Part shown: positions 36,700-49,336 of the stretch, one piece after another | How the letters are laid out: each line of letters opens with the position of its first letter | Numbering within the stretch: position 1 is the stretch's first letter | Program-made: the position numbers and the translations under genes | Assembly: GCA_036873755.1 (NCBI GenBank) | Contig: JAVTVY010045590.1 | Span: 62,001-126,000 of the forward strand | DNA: 64,000 bases | From: Hanleya hanleyi | Taxonomy: Eukaryota; Mollusca; Polyplacophora; Lepidopleurida; Hanleyidae | Direction: 5' to 3' | The notes under the pieces: model-generated | What the model was told of the DNA's origin: nothing | Database searches by the model: none | Seen by the model: the letters and a program-made list of their open reading frames with translations, nothing else

Positions 36700-36760
36700 G
36701 ATCCTGTGGTGCAACCTGTACCCTATAGCGCGTAGGGCAAAGGGTACGCCACCAAGCACA
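36700..36760. repeat. TACCCTATAG hairpin module, copy 1
   Basis: GTACCCTATAGCGCGTAGGG followed by CAAAGGGTAC forms a stem with a short loop. Related hairpins occur at 38,745, 38,920, 40,850 and 62,660, next to GCGCAC or CRE motifs. Confidence 0.65.
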
Positions 36761-36811
36761 GAATACATGTACTCTGCACATGTCCATGTATTCTGTGCAT
36801 ATCCATGCACA

Positions 36812-38345
36812 CAAACACTGGTCAAAAAGGGCTATACCATCAAGCACTAGTCAAACAGGTCTATACCAGCAAACACTGGTCAAACAGGGCTATACCACCA
36901 AACACTTATACCATCAAACACTGGTCAAACAGGGCTATACCACCAAACACTGGTCAAAGAGGGCTATACCACCAAACACTGGTCAAACAGGACTTATACC
37001 ACCAAACACTGGTCAAGCCGGACTTATAATACTAAACACTGGGCAAACAGGGCTATACCACCAAACACTGGTCAAAGAGGGCTATACCATCAAACACTGG
37101 TCAAACAGGACTATACCACTAAACACTGGTCAAACAGGACTTATACCACCAAACACTGATCAAACAGGACTTATAATACCAAACACTGGTCAAACAGGGC
37201 TATATCACCAAACACTGGTCAAACAGGGCTATACCACCAATCACTGGTCAAACAGGGCTATACCACCAAACACTGGTCAAAGAGGGCTATACCACCAAAC
37301 ACTGGTCAAACAGGACTTATACCACCAAACACTGATCAAACAGGACTTATAATACCAAACACTGGACAAACAGGGCTATACCACCATACACTGGTCAAAC
37401 AGGGCTATACCATCAAACACTGGTCAAACAGGGCTTATACCACCAAACACTGATCAAACAGGACTTATAATACCAAACACTGGTCAAACAGGGCTATATC
37501 ACCAAACACTGGTCAAACAGGGCTATACCACCAAACGCTGGTCAAACAGAGATATACCACCAAACACTGGTCAAACAGGGCTATACCACCAATCACTGGT
37601 CAAACAGGGCTATACCACCAAACACTGGTCAAAGAGGGCTATACCACCAAACACTGGTCAAACAGGACTTATACCACCAAACACTGGTCAAACAGGACTT
37701 ATAATACCAAACACTGGGCAAACAGGGCTATACCAGCAAACACTGGTCAAACAGGGCTATACCAGCAAACACTGGTCAAACAGGGCTATACTACCAAACA
37801 CTGGTCAAACAGGGCTATACCACAAAACACTGGTCAAACAGGGCTATACCACCAAACACTGGTCAAACAGGGCTACACCACCAAACACTGGTCAAACAGG
37901 GCCATACTACCAAACAATGGTCAAACAGGACCATACCGCCAAACGCTGGTCAAACAAAGCTATACCACCAAACACTGGTCAAACAGGCCTATACCACCAA
38001 CCACTGGTCAAACAGGGCCATACCAACAAACACTGGTCAAACAGGGCCATGCTACCAAACACTGGTCAAACAGGGCTATACCACCAAACACTGGTCAAAC
38101 AGGGCTATACCAACAAACACGGGGCAAACAGGGCCATACCACCAAACACTGGTCCCACCAAACATTGGTCAAACAGGGCTAGACCACCAAACACTGGTCA
38201 AACAGGGCTATACCATCAAACAATGGTCAAACAGAGTTATACCTCCAAACACTGGTCAGACAGGGCTATAACACCAAACACAGGTCAGACAGGCTATACT
38301 ACCAAACACTGGGCAAGCAGGGATATACCGCCAAACACCGGTCAA
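36812..38345 (+). repeat. 29-bp tandem array, left arm of B
   Basis: About 52 copies of a 29-bp unit beginning ACCAAACACTGGTCAAAC and ending GGGCTATACC, with 30-bp GGACTTATACC variants. The mirrored right-arm array is at 39,347-40,790. Rare variants recur at mirrored places: a truncated copy near 36,900 and 40,690, and a GTCCCACC copy near 38,152 and 39,530. Confidence 0.92.
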
Positions 38346-38610
38346 CGTGTGTGTGCGTGTGTGTATGCCTGCGTATGCGTGTGTGTATGTATGTCTCTGT
38401 GTGTATGTGTGTGTGCTTGCGAGTGTGTGTACGCGTGTGTATGAGTGTGTGTATGCGTGCGTGTGTATATGCGTCTGTGTATGCGTGTGTGTGCGTGTGT
38501 GTATGCATGCGTGTGTATGCGTGTGTGTGTGGGTGTGCGTGTGTGTATGCAGCATGTGTGTGTGTATACGTCTATGTGTAGGTGTGTGTGTCGCCATGTG
38601 CCATGATACA
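38340..38610. repeat. Imperfect (GT)n tract, inner left arm
   Basis: GTGTGT/ATGCGT tract mirrored by the CA tract at 39,085-39,340. Confidence 0.85.
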
Positions 38611-39080
38611 GACAGATGAGAGGAAGAAAGATCTACACGTTTACAAGTGTTCCTATAGTCCGGAAGTAACCTTTGACCCCTGCGCTGCACGGAAGTGACG
38701 TCATCGTACGCAGGCGCACACAAACACACACCTGGTGCACCCTGTACCCTATAGCCCGTAGGGCATAGGGTACACCAGGGTACCAGAAACTGACCTTTGA
38801 CCCCTGCGCGCATAGGCGTGTGTGTGTGTGCGTGTGCGTGCATGTGCGTGTGTATGTGTGTGTGTATGTATGCCAGGGGCCAAAGGTCAGTTTCTGGTGC
38901 CCTGGTGTACCATATGCCCTACGGGCTATAGGGTACAGGGTGCATCAGGTGTGTGTTTGTGTGCGCCTGCGCACGATGACGTCACTTCCGAGCAGCGCAG
39001 GGGTCAAAGGTTACTTCCGGACTATAGGAACACTTGTAAACGTGTAGATCTTTCTTCCTCTCATCTGTCTGTATCATGGC
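38610..39080. repeat. Centre of the element B palindrome
   Basis: Inner arms carry TGACCTTTGACCCCTGCG-type words, a TGACGTCA site, GCAGGCGCAC and the TACCCTATAG hairpin (38,745 and, inverted, 38,920). They meet across about 80 bp of GT-rich spacer (38,803-38,880). No gene. Confidence 0.75.
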
Positions 39081-39346
39081 ACATGGCGACACACACACCT
39101 ACACATAGACGTATACACACACACATGCTGCACACACACACGCACACGCACACACACACACGCATACACACGCATGCATACACACACTCACACGCACACA
39201 CACGCATACACAGACGCATATACACACACACGCATACACACACGCATACACTCACGCGTACACACACTCGCAAGCACACACACATACACACAGAGACATA
39301 CATACACACACGCATACGCAGGCATACACCCACGCACACACACGTT

Positions 39347-40790
39347 GACCAGTGTTTGGCGGTATATCTCTGCTTGACCAGTGTTTGGTAGTATAGCCTG
39401 TCTGACCTGTGTTTGGTGTTATAGCCCTGTCTGACCAGTGTTTGGAAGTATAGCTCTGTTTGACCATTGTTTGATGGTATAGCCCTGTTTGACCAGTGTT
39501 TGGTGGTCTATCCCTGTTTGACCAATGTTTGGTGGGACCAGTGTTTTGTGGTATGGCCCTGTTTGCCCCGTGTTTGTTGGTATAGCCCTGTTTGACCAGT
39601 GTTTGGTGGTATAGCCCTGTTTGACCAGTGTTTGGTGGTATAGCTTTGTTTGACCAGCGTTTGGTGGTATGCCCTGTTTGACCAGTGGTTGGTGGTATAG
39701 TCCTGTTTGACCAGTGTTTGGTGGTATAGCCCTGTCTGACCAGTGTTTGGTGGTATGGTCCTGTTTGACCATTGTTTGGTAGTATGGCCCTGTTTGACCA
39801 GTGTTTGGTGGTATAGCCCTGTTTGACCAGTGTTTGGTGGTATAGCCTGTTTGACCAGTGTTTGGTGGTATAGCCCTGTTTGACCAGTGTTTGCTGGTAT
39901 AGCCCTGTTTGACCAGTGTTTGCTGGTATAGCCCTGTTTGCCCGGTGTTTGGTATTATAAGTCCTGTTTGACCAGTGTTTGGTGGTATAGCCCTGTTTGA
40001 CCAGTGATTGGTGGTATAGCCCTGTTTGACCAGTGTTTGGTGGTATATCTCTGTTTGACCAGCGTTTGGTGGTATAGCCCTGTTTGAGCAGTGTTTGGTG
40101 ATATAGCCCTGTTTGACCAGTGTGTGGTATTATAAGTCCTGTTTGATCAGTGTTTGGTGGTATAAGCCCTGTTTGACCAGTGTTTGATGGTATAGCCCTG
40201 TTTGACCAGTGTATGGTGGTATAGCCCTGTTTGTCCAGTGTTTGGTATTATAAGTCCTGTTTGATCAGTGTTTGGTGGTATAAGTCCTGTTTGACCAGTG
40301 TTTGGTGGTATAGCCCTCTTTGACCAGTGTTTGGTGGTATAGCCCTGTTTGACCAGTGATTGGTGGTATAGCCCTGTTTGACCAGTGTTTGGTGATATAG
40401 CCCTGTTTGACCAGTGTTTGGTATTATAAGTCCTGTTTGATCAGTGTTTGGTGGTATAAGTCCTGTTTGACCAGTGTTTAGTGGTATAGTCCTGTTTGAC
40501 CAGTGTTTGATGGTATAGCCCTCTTTGACCAGTGTTTGGTGGTATAGCCCTGTTTGCCCAGTGTTTAGTATTATAAGTCCGGCTTGACCAGTGTTTGGTG
40601 GTATAAGTCCTGTTTGACCAGTGTTTGGTGGTATAGCCCTCTTTGACCAGTGTTTGGTGGTATAGCCCTGTTTGACCAGTGTTTGATGGTATAAGTGTTT
40701 GGTGGTATAGCCCTGTTTGACCAGTGTTTGCTGGTATAGACCTGTTTGACTAGTGCTTGATGGTATAGCCCTTTTTGACCAGTGTTTGTG
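39347..40790 (-). repeat. 29-bp tandem array, right arm of B
   Basis: About 49 inverted copies of the left-arm unit, in mirror-image order. Confidence 0.92.
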
Positions 40791-40844
40791 TGCATGGATA
40801 TGCACAGAATACATGGACATGTGCAGAGTACATGTATTCTGTGC

Positions 40845-43560
40845 TTGGTGGCGTACCCTATGCCCTACGCGCCATAGGGTACAGGTTGCACCACAGGATC
40901 GTGCGCCTGCATACGGCGACACACACATACACACGGACGCATTCACACACATGCATACACACACGCACACACACACACAAAGGCACGCTTACACACACAC
41001 ACACACATACACACAGACGCATACACACACACACGCGAACACGCAAGCATACAGACACACACACACACTCATACACACACGCACGCACACACACATACGC
41101 GCATACACTCATTGTGCATTGCGCCGCAAGGTCATTAGGGTTCGAAATGCGCTTTTATACTACTAATCCATCCTTCACTGCCCCCAAAATACCCACTTTC
41201 GCTACTACTCGTACTGATGACGTCACCAATGACGTCATAGATGACGTAAACATCGCTCAAATCGTGGTCTCCACCACGGGAACTACAAGATGACACCCAA
41301 CACGACGCATTGGGACCAAGGATGGTCCCTCTCTACACCAAATACCTTTCTTCACTTCCACAAAATGCCCACTTTCGCTACTACTCTTACTGATGACGTC
41401 ACCAATGACGTCACAGATGCTGTGGGCATCCCTCAAATGGGTATGTACACCCCAAGAGCTACAACATGACACCTCCCATGACGCATTCGCACCGCGGATG
41501 GTCCATCTCTACACCAAATACCTTCCTGTACTGCCCCAAAAGACTCACTTTCGCTACTACTCCTACTGATGACGTCACCAATGACGTCACAGATGCTGTG
41601 GACAGCCCTCAAATCGGGGTTTGCACCCCGAGAACTACAAGATGACACCTCCCACGACGCATTCGGACTGAGAATGGCCCCTCTCTACACAAAATATCTT
41701 CCTGCACTGCCCCAAAATGCTCACTTTCGCTACTACTCGTACTGATGACGTCATCGATGGCGTCACAGATGACGCGAACGTCCCTCAAATCGGCATGTAC
41801 ACCCCGAGAACTACAACATGACACCTCCCAGGACGCATTCGGACCAAGGATGGTCCATCTCGACCCCAAATACCTTCCTTCACTGCCCCAAAATGGCCAC
41901 TTTACTTACTACAACCAACTGCTCATGCGCAGATTGACGCGACTTGCACTTAAAAACACACCATTCTGACTCTACCCCACACAAGCTTCACTTTGACACC
42001 TTCCACGACCCATTCGGACCCATAGCGGTGCATCTCTACCCCAAACACACACCCACATACCCCCCAAAATGGCTGCTTTCTATACTACGGGCCAGACTGC
42101 GCATGCGCAGACTATTGAACACGGACGAACCATTAGTCCAGTCGGATGCTCCTCCACGAGAGCTTCAAAATAAGACCTCATACGACACCATAGGACCATT
42201 AGGGACTCACCTAGACCCCAAAACGTCCACCCCGTATGGGCCTATACTCCCATAGCCATGCAGTATAGGCCTATGGGCCTACCCAGGCCTCGGTGACTTT
42301 TTCCAAAAATTTCACCGATTCGCTCCGGGACACTTCCTATCGTGTTCTAAATGACGAGACGTGAAAAATAAATCCAAACAACCCTACCGCAAATGTATAG
42401 AAGTAGGTTTCCCAGTGGGACAAACATTGGTCCTATACCCCCAGTATGGGCCTATATGGGTCTATATGGGTCTCGGTGACTTTTTTCAAAAATTTCACCG
42501 TTTCGCTCCGGGACACTTCCTATCATGTTCTAAATGACGAGACTAAGAAAATAAATCCAAACAACCCTACCGCAAATGTCTAGAAGTAGATTTCCCAGTG
42601 GGACAAACATTGGTCCTATACCCCAGTATGGGCCTATATGGGTCTATATGGGTCTCGGTGACTTTTTTCAAAAATTTCACCGATTCGCTCCGCGACACTT
42701 CCTGTCATGTTCAAAATGACGAGACTAAGAAAATAAATCCAAACAACCCTACCGCAAATGTATAGAAGTGGGTTTCCCAGTGGGACAAACATCGGTCCTA
42801 TACCCCTAGTATGGGACTATATGGGTCTATATGGGTCTCGATGACTTTTTCCAAAAATTTCACCGTTTCGCTCCGGGACACTTCCTATCGTGTTTGTCTT
42901 GACGAGACTAAGAAAACGAGACCCCACAACCTATACCGCGAATGTCGAGAAGTAGGTTTCCCAGGATGGTCCAATACCCCCCATACCCCATATAGGCATT
43001 TTCCCGTAATTTAGGATAAAGTCCGTGTTCCGTATTTTTTCAGGAAAAATTTTACATACACCCACCCTGGAACTAGGGGGAGATAACTCTATTCATAGGC
43101 AAGCCCCGTTAATCCCGGCGACCTATATACCCCCCATACCCCATATAGGCATTTTCCAGGATTTTTCGATAAAGTCCGTGTTCCGGGGTTTTTTTTCAGG
43201 AAAATTTTTACATGCACCCACCCATGACTGGAGGCCCCTTCACGAATGCTTCACATTGATACCTCATACAACTCCATTGGACCATTAGTGGCTCCCCTAG
43301 CTCCAAAACGTCTATTTTCATACCCTTTGGCCACCGCGCATGCGCAGAATGCCGATATTTCAACCCCACACCCAGCCCATCAGATGCCCCTTCACGAATG
43401 CTTCACTTTGATACCTCATACGACTCCATTGGACCATTAGGGGCTCCCCTAGCTCCAAAACGTCTATTTTCATACCCTTTGGCCACCGCGCATGCGCAGA
43501 ATGCCGATATTTCAACCCCACACCCAGCCCATTAGATGCCCCCTCACATAGGCTTCACTT
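40845..43560. repeat. Outer right arm of element B
   Basis: Mirror of 32,230-36,760: hairpin module (about 40,850), CA tract, CRE-pair array (41,200-41,870), a single-copy block with GCGCATGCGC (about 42,100), the 180-bp array (42,290-42,960) and the 160-bp repeats. No genes. Confidence 0.8.
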
Positions 43561-43990
43561 TGATACCTCACTCGATCCCATCGGCAACCTCCCCACAGCG
43601 CATGCTCCATTTCGCAGGCTCCAATAACATCCCTGCCTCCAATAGCGGAAGTTGACCTTTACTACGTTGCTATGACGTATAGGGGAAACCAACCAACGCA
43701 CGGTTCAGTTTGAATCCGACCAAACGACTCCTTTAGTGTTGCACATGAGCGAACTACTTTTCATATGCTCTGTCCAGATAAACAGGAAAAATTATCTCCA
43801 GATAATTCTTTTTAACGCTAGGTCAACGGAGGTATTATGCAGACTTGAAAAGTAATCAAAATTTTCGTTAAACATCTATTTTACTATATATGATGTCACT
43901 TCCGGCGATGTGCGCGAAGGCCCCGAATCCGGTCCAAAAATCTGACTGGTGGCTGGGGTGTTATTAGACCCCCAGCGAGGTGGTTGCCCC
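43561..43990. other. Right-arm segment of element B without a left-arm counterpart
   Basis: About 0.4 kb near the right end (for example around TTGACCTTTACTACG and GATGTCACTTCCGGCG) has no match between 32,230 and 32,250 in the left arm. The symmetry resumes at about 43,990 with CATCGGACCATTTTATC. It is an insertion in one arm or a deletion in the other. No coding content is recognised. Confidence 0.5.
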
Positions 43991-44245
43991 ATCGGACCAT
44001 TTTATCTAGGGACTACTTTTTCTCCGCGGAAGCTTTTTCCCGCGACCGCATCACCGCCAGGACCGCATCACCGCGGAGGAATACATTCCCTGCAACAATT
44101 GGAACTCTCCTGTGTTGGAGGTAGCTTTTTGGTCATTCTGCCGGAACTATACTGCACTTGACCTCTCCTCCACGTTTCCTCCACAAATGACCTCAAAAAC
44201 AGCCCTCAAGTTGGCTCGATTCCCGTTAACACTACTACTTATAGC

Positions 44246-44600
44246 ACTTGGAGACATAGGAACTGACATACTGCTTTCGAAATAATTTTCTGGTTTGGTA
44301 TTCCGGTATGCAGCCCATTCTTGCCAAACATTGATAGCCCACTTGTTGTTCCGAAGAGTTTTTTTCTGGGATTGTTGCCCTAGCACGATCTTTCATGTCC
44401 TGTTCAGTAACGGTGGGTGAAAAACGACGACTTTTGGTTTCATATGGTAAGATTTGCTGAGTGGGAAATGCTAAGTAAGTTATCAAATGTCACATCATCA
44501 TCCTCCCACACAATGTTAAAATGTGGCATATCTAAATCACTGTCCATCTTGTTCCGAGGAAGTTCGCACTTGTAATGGTAAGATTATGTCATTGGCAGGA
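44246..44600 (-). pseudogene. Crypton-like pseudogene, 5' part beyond element B
   Basis: Continuation of the copy R recombinase relic. Minus-strand VTEQDMK, WQEWAAYR and the ETYF-type segment match 20,330-20,620 closely. Element B separates it from the rest. Confidence 0.65.
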
Positions 44601-44881
44601 CTTTAAAATAGAAGATGCCACGTGTCCGTGTCCATTTCCAATTAAGCCATTTTCCGATTGACCAATCGTCTGGCGAGGGGCGTGGTCTAAGTCAGTTAGA
44701 TCACGCACAGCTCGTATCTCGCGAGAAGAGGTGATCTAGCTATTACTGAGAATTGATTATCAGGTTCTATCAAAGTCAGTCTATGTAAACCAAGAATAGA
44801 TGGTATATCAGAAAAGATAGCCGTGATATCCGATATTACTGAGATTTTATGAAGGTATGCCTTGTCCTGTAGCCAGGCATT

Positions 44882-45829
44882 TCACTTCGCTGAACGTCCA
44901 GAAAGGCAGCAAAGTCGTTCACGGTAACTCCGACGAAAATCCTCTGAGAGGAATGCGTACAGGATTGGATTCAGGCAACTGTTCAAATAACCAAGGCAAT
45001 TTGAAGCTATTGTCACCGCTATGAATTCTACTGTGCCTGGATTTTGGCCAAAGCTCGTAATCAAAAACATGACCTGAATGGGTAGCCAACAAATTACAAA
45101 TACGCCGACGACAACCACGACCATCCGTGTGATCTTTCGCTTAACTCTTTCCGTAGGGCACATGCGCTCAACTGTGCAGGCTGCCCCGGGTAATGATGCA
45201 ACTCTACGTAGCAGTCGTTTCAGTATGAGTCCATACAGTATACAAAAAATCACCAGAGGGATGGAAAATCCAAACGCAAAGAAGAAGCTATGAAATATTT
45301 TCACCGTGTATCTTGTTGTATCTTGCAACATGGGAATATTGACACAAATTGATCTGTTTTCTCCATTGAAGACGTACTCCAGTTTGTCATACTGTACCAG
45401 AAGTGGTATGTTGGCCAGTAGAATAATGACCCAGGTAATGATAATGAGGATGTATGTATTTCTCTCTGTGAACAGGGTCACTGAGCGGGGAGCGTGAACC
45501 GAGTACCGCACCAAGGACATCAGAACAAGGGTGTAAACGCTAGCATAAGCGCACACATACATCATATAATTGGATACTTTGCACCAAAAGACTCCAAACG
45601 GCCAAACTGAACTGGCGTAAACCGTAGCCGTATACGGAACACATAATATTACGAAAAGGAGATCAGCCATTGCCAGACTCATAGCAAGAATGTTCGTCGT
45701 ACTTCGCATAAGTTTGTCGGATAACACAACCACTATCACTAAAAGGTCGATGAGAACGATCATACCAAATACTACTGGTACAATAATACTGACAAGACGC
45801 TCGAAATCATCTGCTACAACATTCTCCAT
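44882..45829 (-). CDS. Allatostatin-A/galanin receptor-like GPCR, copy 4 (open frame, TM1 and ICL2 deletions)
   Basis: A 315-codon single-exon frame starting MENVV, the same start context as copy 3. It is a predicted plasma-membrane rhodopsin-class receptor for a neuropeptide. Seen: LAMAD of TM2, WPFGVFWCK with the TM3 Cys, ECL2 Cys (NRSICVN), CWLPIQV of TM6, NPILY of TM7 and a CC pair in the tail. Odd points: DRY is VRY; an in-frame deletion in TM1 removes the GLIGN stretch with the highly conserved Asn 1.50; a second in-frame loss of two residues shortens ICL2 just after VRY. By family knowledge, losing N1.50 should harm folding, so it may be a non-functional product with an intact frame. 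Flanks match copy 2. Confidence 0.75.
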   Translation of the reverse strand: MENVVADDFERLVSIIVPVVFGMIVLIDLLVIVVVLSDKLMRSTTNILAMSLAMADLLFVILCVPYTATVYASSVWPFGVFWCKVSNYMMYVCAYASVYTLVLMSLVRYSVHAPRSVTLFTERNTYILIIITWVIILLANIPLLVQYDKLEYVFNGENRSICVNIPMLQDTTRYTVKIFHSFFFAFGFSIPLVIFCILYGLILKRLLRRVASLPGAACTVERMCPTERVKRKITRMVVVVVGVFVICWLPIQVMFLITSFGQNPGTVEFIAVTIASNCLGYLNSCLNPILYAFLSEDFRRSYRERLCCLSGRSAK

Positions 45830-47985
45830 AATGTCAAGACACGAATGAATGATGTCCCTCTATTTAAATAAATCGTCCTTGAATTCAGCGCTGAACATAG
45901 AATATGTTGGTGATCTCTGTGTTTTGACGAAGGCAATGGATTTTTTTGGCAGTATTATAGAGAGAAGCAAGACTGAGACGCTGAATATGTATCATTTCGC
46001 TATGGTAATATATATATATACACAAACGTTTGGCATTTAAAGGTTCTACCATAATTTGTTGATGCTAAATTGTTGTAACAGGTTATATTTGACATTTACT
46101 AGCGGTTTACTGTTTCTGTGAATAGTCGAATTTTTTTAAATACAAGCGAACCCTTCATTACCATGCCAGGAAATGGCAAACGGTGAAGGTCGTGACCAGC
46201 TGATCAATGACGTCAGAGTCTGATTACGATAGTTAGTAGCGAGTAATCGTAGCGAATTTTCCAATCTCGAAATCAGAGTCGTCCGGTCCTGCATGTCCTC
46301 ATATACGCTGAGCTCCCATTAATTATTTGTTATAAAACTATAACATACTACACAGGGCTTCATGGTATATTCACCATGTACTGTACATTTATATATTGAT
46401 ATATTTGTGAACGCATCCAGTGTCTCATGCTAATCTATTAATATTATTATTATTAATTATCTGGGATTAACAAGGCCCAGGAGCGGGGGGTCAAGTGAGA
46501 GGAAAAGGGGTGTGAATAAAATAATTATTGCGGAGAAGGGGGAAAAACAGTATTTACATTGGGAGAGCCCAATGTCGTGGCCAATGCTATGGCAAAGTAT
46601 TTACCATGCAGTCTAGTTCACACGCGCGCGCGCACACACCACCCCGTCTAGGCTAAACCCAACCTGTAACCATCTCGGTCATCTATACGCGGTAAGACTG
46701 ACCCTGGGATCGTGTGTATCCATTTACAGCCTACTTTCGGCAAGTGCGAGAGGGAATTTCCAGAAATCAATACCACGTGACTTCGTCAGCCAATCAGCTA
46801 AAGTCTACCGACGTAACTCGCCATTTTCGAATCATGTGATGCCCTACTTCTTGAAAATTACAGATCTACCACACCTCTTGGGTGATACGAAAGTTATTTA
46901 TACCTATATATTTTGTAAGCCTAGCCTATATCTGTTTCCCAAGTGGTTTGAAAACCTGTAATTTATCAGATTTCTCGAGTCTGTTCTCTGCCGGATGAAG
47001 GCCGAACAGAATCCCGTAATATACCGGATATCGCTCCACAATAATGGAGACTCACGATTCGCAAGCCATCTTATGGATGGCGAAGTGTACGCAAATGGGC
47101 TAAACCATAAATCTAAGTGGGAGGCGGGGGTGGGGCGAAGGGGGCGAGATTGGAGCTGGATACACCTGTCCTGATGAAACCCATTCTTCTATTGTCAGAA
47201 TTTGTAACCGCATAAAAACTGTCTGTGTAACACCCTCTGGCTGCACTGAGTATAAAAAGAAACCCAGCAAAAATGGAAATTGCATCCAGTATATCTGGTA
47301 AAGTATTTACTAGATGTGTGCTAAATTATTATACAAGAACACTAGCCGTTTACTAGCGGGCGATGCTGATTGGTTGAGAGCCATGCGCACAATCTATTAT
47401 ATTTTCGATCCCAGTGCAATCAGAGGGTATATCTGACAGTAGAAGGTATACAATTTGATGCCATGAGAATGGATGAAGCCCTGCAAGTCTAGATCAAGAT
47501 GAGAATCTATTTTTACCAAGGTCCGTTATAGGTGCATAACAAAATGAATAGTAGATACCGATCTTAGCTACCTGCCACCGATCACCGACGCGACGCGACG
47601 ATCAAACAAAATGAAAAAAAGGTAGACGGTATACTTCTACCTATATCTAATGGATTTTAAATTACGGAAATGGGTTTAACGGTAGATACTGATTTTATTC
47701 CGAAGGGGAATAGATGATTCCGTTCGCAAACCGTCCACCGTAACAGTGAAATATTAACCGATAACCATTTTCCGTTTTGTATTGAGAAAACGAACAACGG
47801 AAAAAGGCGGGTGAACTCATTTTCAGATTTCGTTGATGGAAGGAAGATTGAATTAACGGAGGATACACGCAACCTACACGCACCCATAATGACGTGTTCT
47901 CTGATCACAAGCATGACTTTAGATCGGATCGCTCCTGTGTCACCCAAATGCTGGAATTCTGGACGCAAACTCTCGGTGATGAAGG
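45830..47985. other. Intergenic sequence right of the duplication
   Basis: Positions 45,830-46,290 match other GPCR 5' flanks; unique beyond that. It contains a CGCGCGCG/CA tract (46,622-46,640) and an AT-rich stretch. No conserved gene is recognised. The frames at 47,657-48,046 overlap the LINE relic or are short. Confidence 0.4.
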
Positions 47986-47989
47986 CTCG

Positions 47990-48320
47990 GTTGATTCTAT
48001 CTACTAGATTTCCCGAGCAGCGAAGATTGTTCCTGAACTCCGCCACCTACCTTACGAAGAGAGGCTCCAGAGACTAAACGTACCTACCCAAAAATTTCGA
48101 CGACTCCGTGCTGCAAGTTTATAGAAGTTTCAATGGAATTGACAATCTAGATGCTAACGAATTCTTCAAACTCCAACAACATAGAGACCAATGCCGTTGT
48201 AACTCAATGAAAATCTATAGACCACGCCAGACTAAAGTCCAGGAAATATTTCTTTTCAAAGCGAGTGGTTAACACAGAGAACTCTTTACCTGACGAAGTT
48301 CAAAACTAAATGCTAAAAAA
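47990..48320 (+). mobile_element. LINE reverse-transcriptase C-terminal fragment
   Basis: In broken frames the plus strand gives IVPELRHLPYEERLQRLNVP, then VYRSFNGIDNLD, then a VVNTENSLPDEV-like end. These are hallmarks of the extreme C-terminus of non-LTR retrotransposon reverse transcriptases. At least one frameshift (about 48,090) and stops are present. The 5' part and the endonuclease are absent. The clade cannot be decided. Confidence 0.7.
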
Positions 48321-49336
48321 ATAAACTAAACAAAATATGATGTGCATGCCGGGAAGTATTTCCCAGAGTGACTATTAATGTTCAATCTGCGACCCACCCT
48401 CCGCAAATGTCCCATGAGTGGATTGATGGACCAGACCATGAGGTGGGCGTAAAAAGGCTTTGCCTTAAGAAGATTCCGAAGAATACAGTGAACAAAACAA
48501 CAAAACGCGAGCCTCCCGCACACCTGTGTGCCACAGGTAAAAATACAATTAATAATTTAATTCTGTCTTTATTCTGTCTTTATTTCAGACTCAGATGATC
48601 TATATCGTTTTTGGGGAAGGAAGCATTTTATTTCTATCGGTAATTAGGATATGGCCCCCAGTTGATGTCATCGGATGAAATTAAAAACAGATGATGAAAA
48701 TACATAACTCTTTCAATAGTATACATGTAGCGTAGACAGATAATTTATACTTGGTAGATATGCCTCTTCACATATACCCACGTTTTCCAGAGGGCTATTT
48801 TTTGTGACTATTACCTGAAAGTGACATCATACAAATGGGATTTTGATAACAATGAATACAAAATGCTGAAAAGTATATGAGAGTGTTTAGAAAGATTGGA
48901 TCATTACAGTAATAAGTAAATAATGGCTATTGAAGTACATGAACCCCTTACTCCGGAAAGGAGTATTTTTCAAGCTGATATATGTTTAAGGCCCCAAAAT
49001 GATGTCACGCAGTTGAGATACCAAACCAAGTTCTGCATGATTGTATACGACACTGACCTTTATACCGAATATAAAATATCATATATTTCAGAAAAAAGGC
49101 TATTACTAAGAAAGATATGACAGTTCAATCCCACATACGCCCTTTTTCGATAGGAGGGTATTTTTTAAAATAACATTTTACTGTTGCCCCCCCCCCCCCC
49201 CCCACATCACACACACACACACATTGCACCATATGGCATCTTTACATCATCCTTCCAGCTAGTATCTTCCACCATTTCTTAACTGTATATATCTGGCCTG
49301 GGCGATTTGGAATGTACTGCAGCCTGGGGGCGGCGG
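48321..49336. other. Intergenic, no assigned gene
   Basis: One frame (48,368-48,598) runs into GCCACAGGTAAAAAT, which could be a splice donor, but nothing supports an exon beyond that. The frame at 48,923-49,120 has no recognisable motif. A run of about 19 C (49,184-49,203) precedes a CA tract. Confidence 0.35.

Larger units (their letters stand above)
31994..44239. mobile_element. Element B: 12.2-kb palindromic element
   Basis: A 12,246-bp insertion with perfect 6-bp duplication TATAGC (31988-31993 and 44240-44245). Termini are AGTAGTAGTGTTAACGGG and its exact inverse. Left arm about 31,994-38,802, right arm about 38,880-44,239, with only about 80 bp between. The arms differ in length mainly through different numbers of 160-bp and 180-bp tandem repeats. 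It interrupts the Crypton-like pseudogene, and the empty site is at 20,313. There are no genes: the content is tandem arrays and modules shared with A and C. Non-autonomous member of the family. Confidence 0.9.

Noticed and set aside
36812..38345. Resemblance of the 29-bp array to a CRISPR array
   Set aside because: Units are contiguous with no unique spacers, the array is mirrored in an inverted arm, and the context is eukaryotic.
36170..41293. His/Thr-rich and Cys/Val-rich frames and 70-240-codon [19 protein letters not shown] frames
   Set aside because: Products of GT/CA tracts and the 29-bp array (29 is not divisible by 3, so one repeat protein appears in three phases).
48368..48598. Short frame ending near a GGTAAAAAT donor-like word
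   Set aside because: No partner exon, motif or repeat support; left as intergenic.
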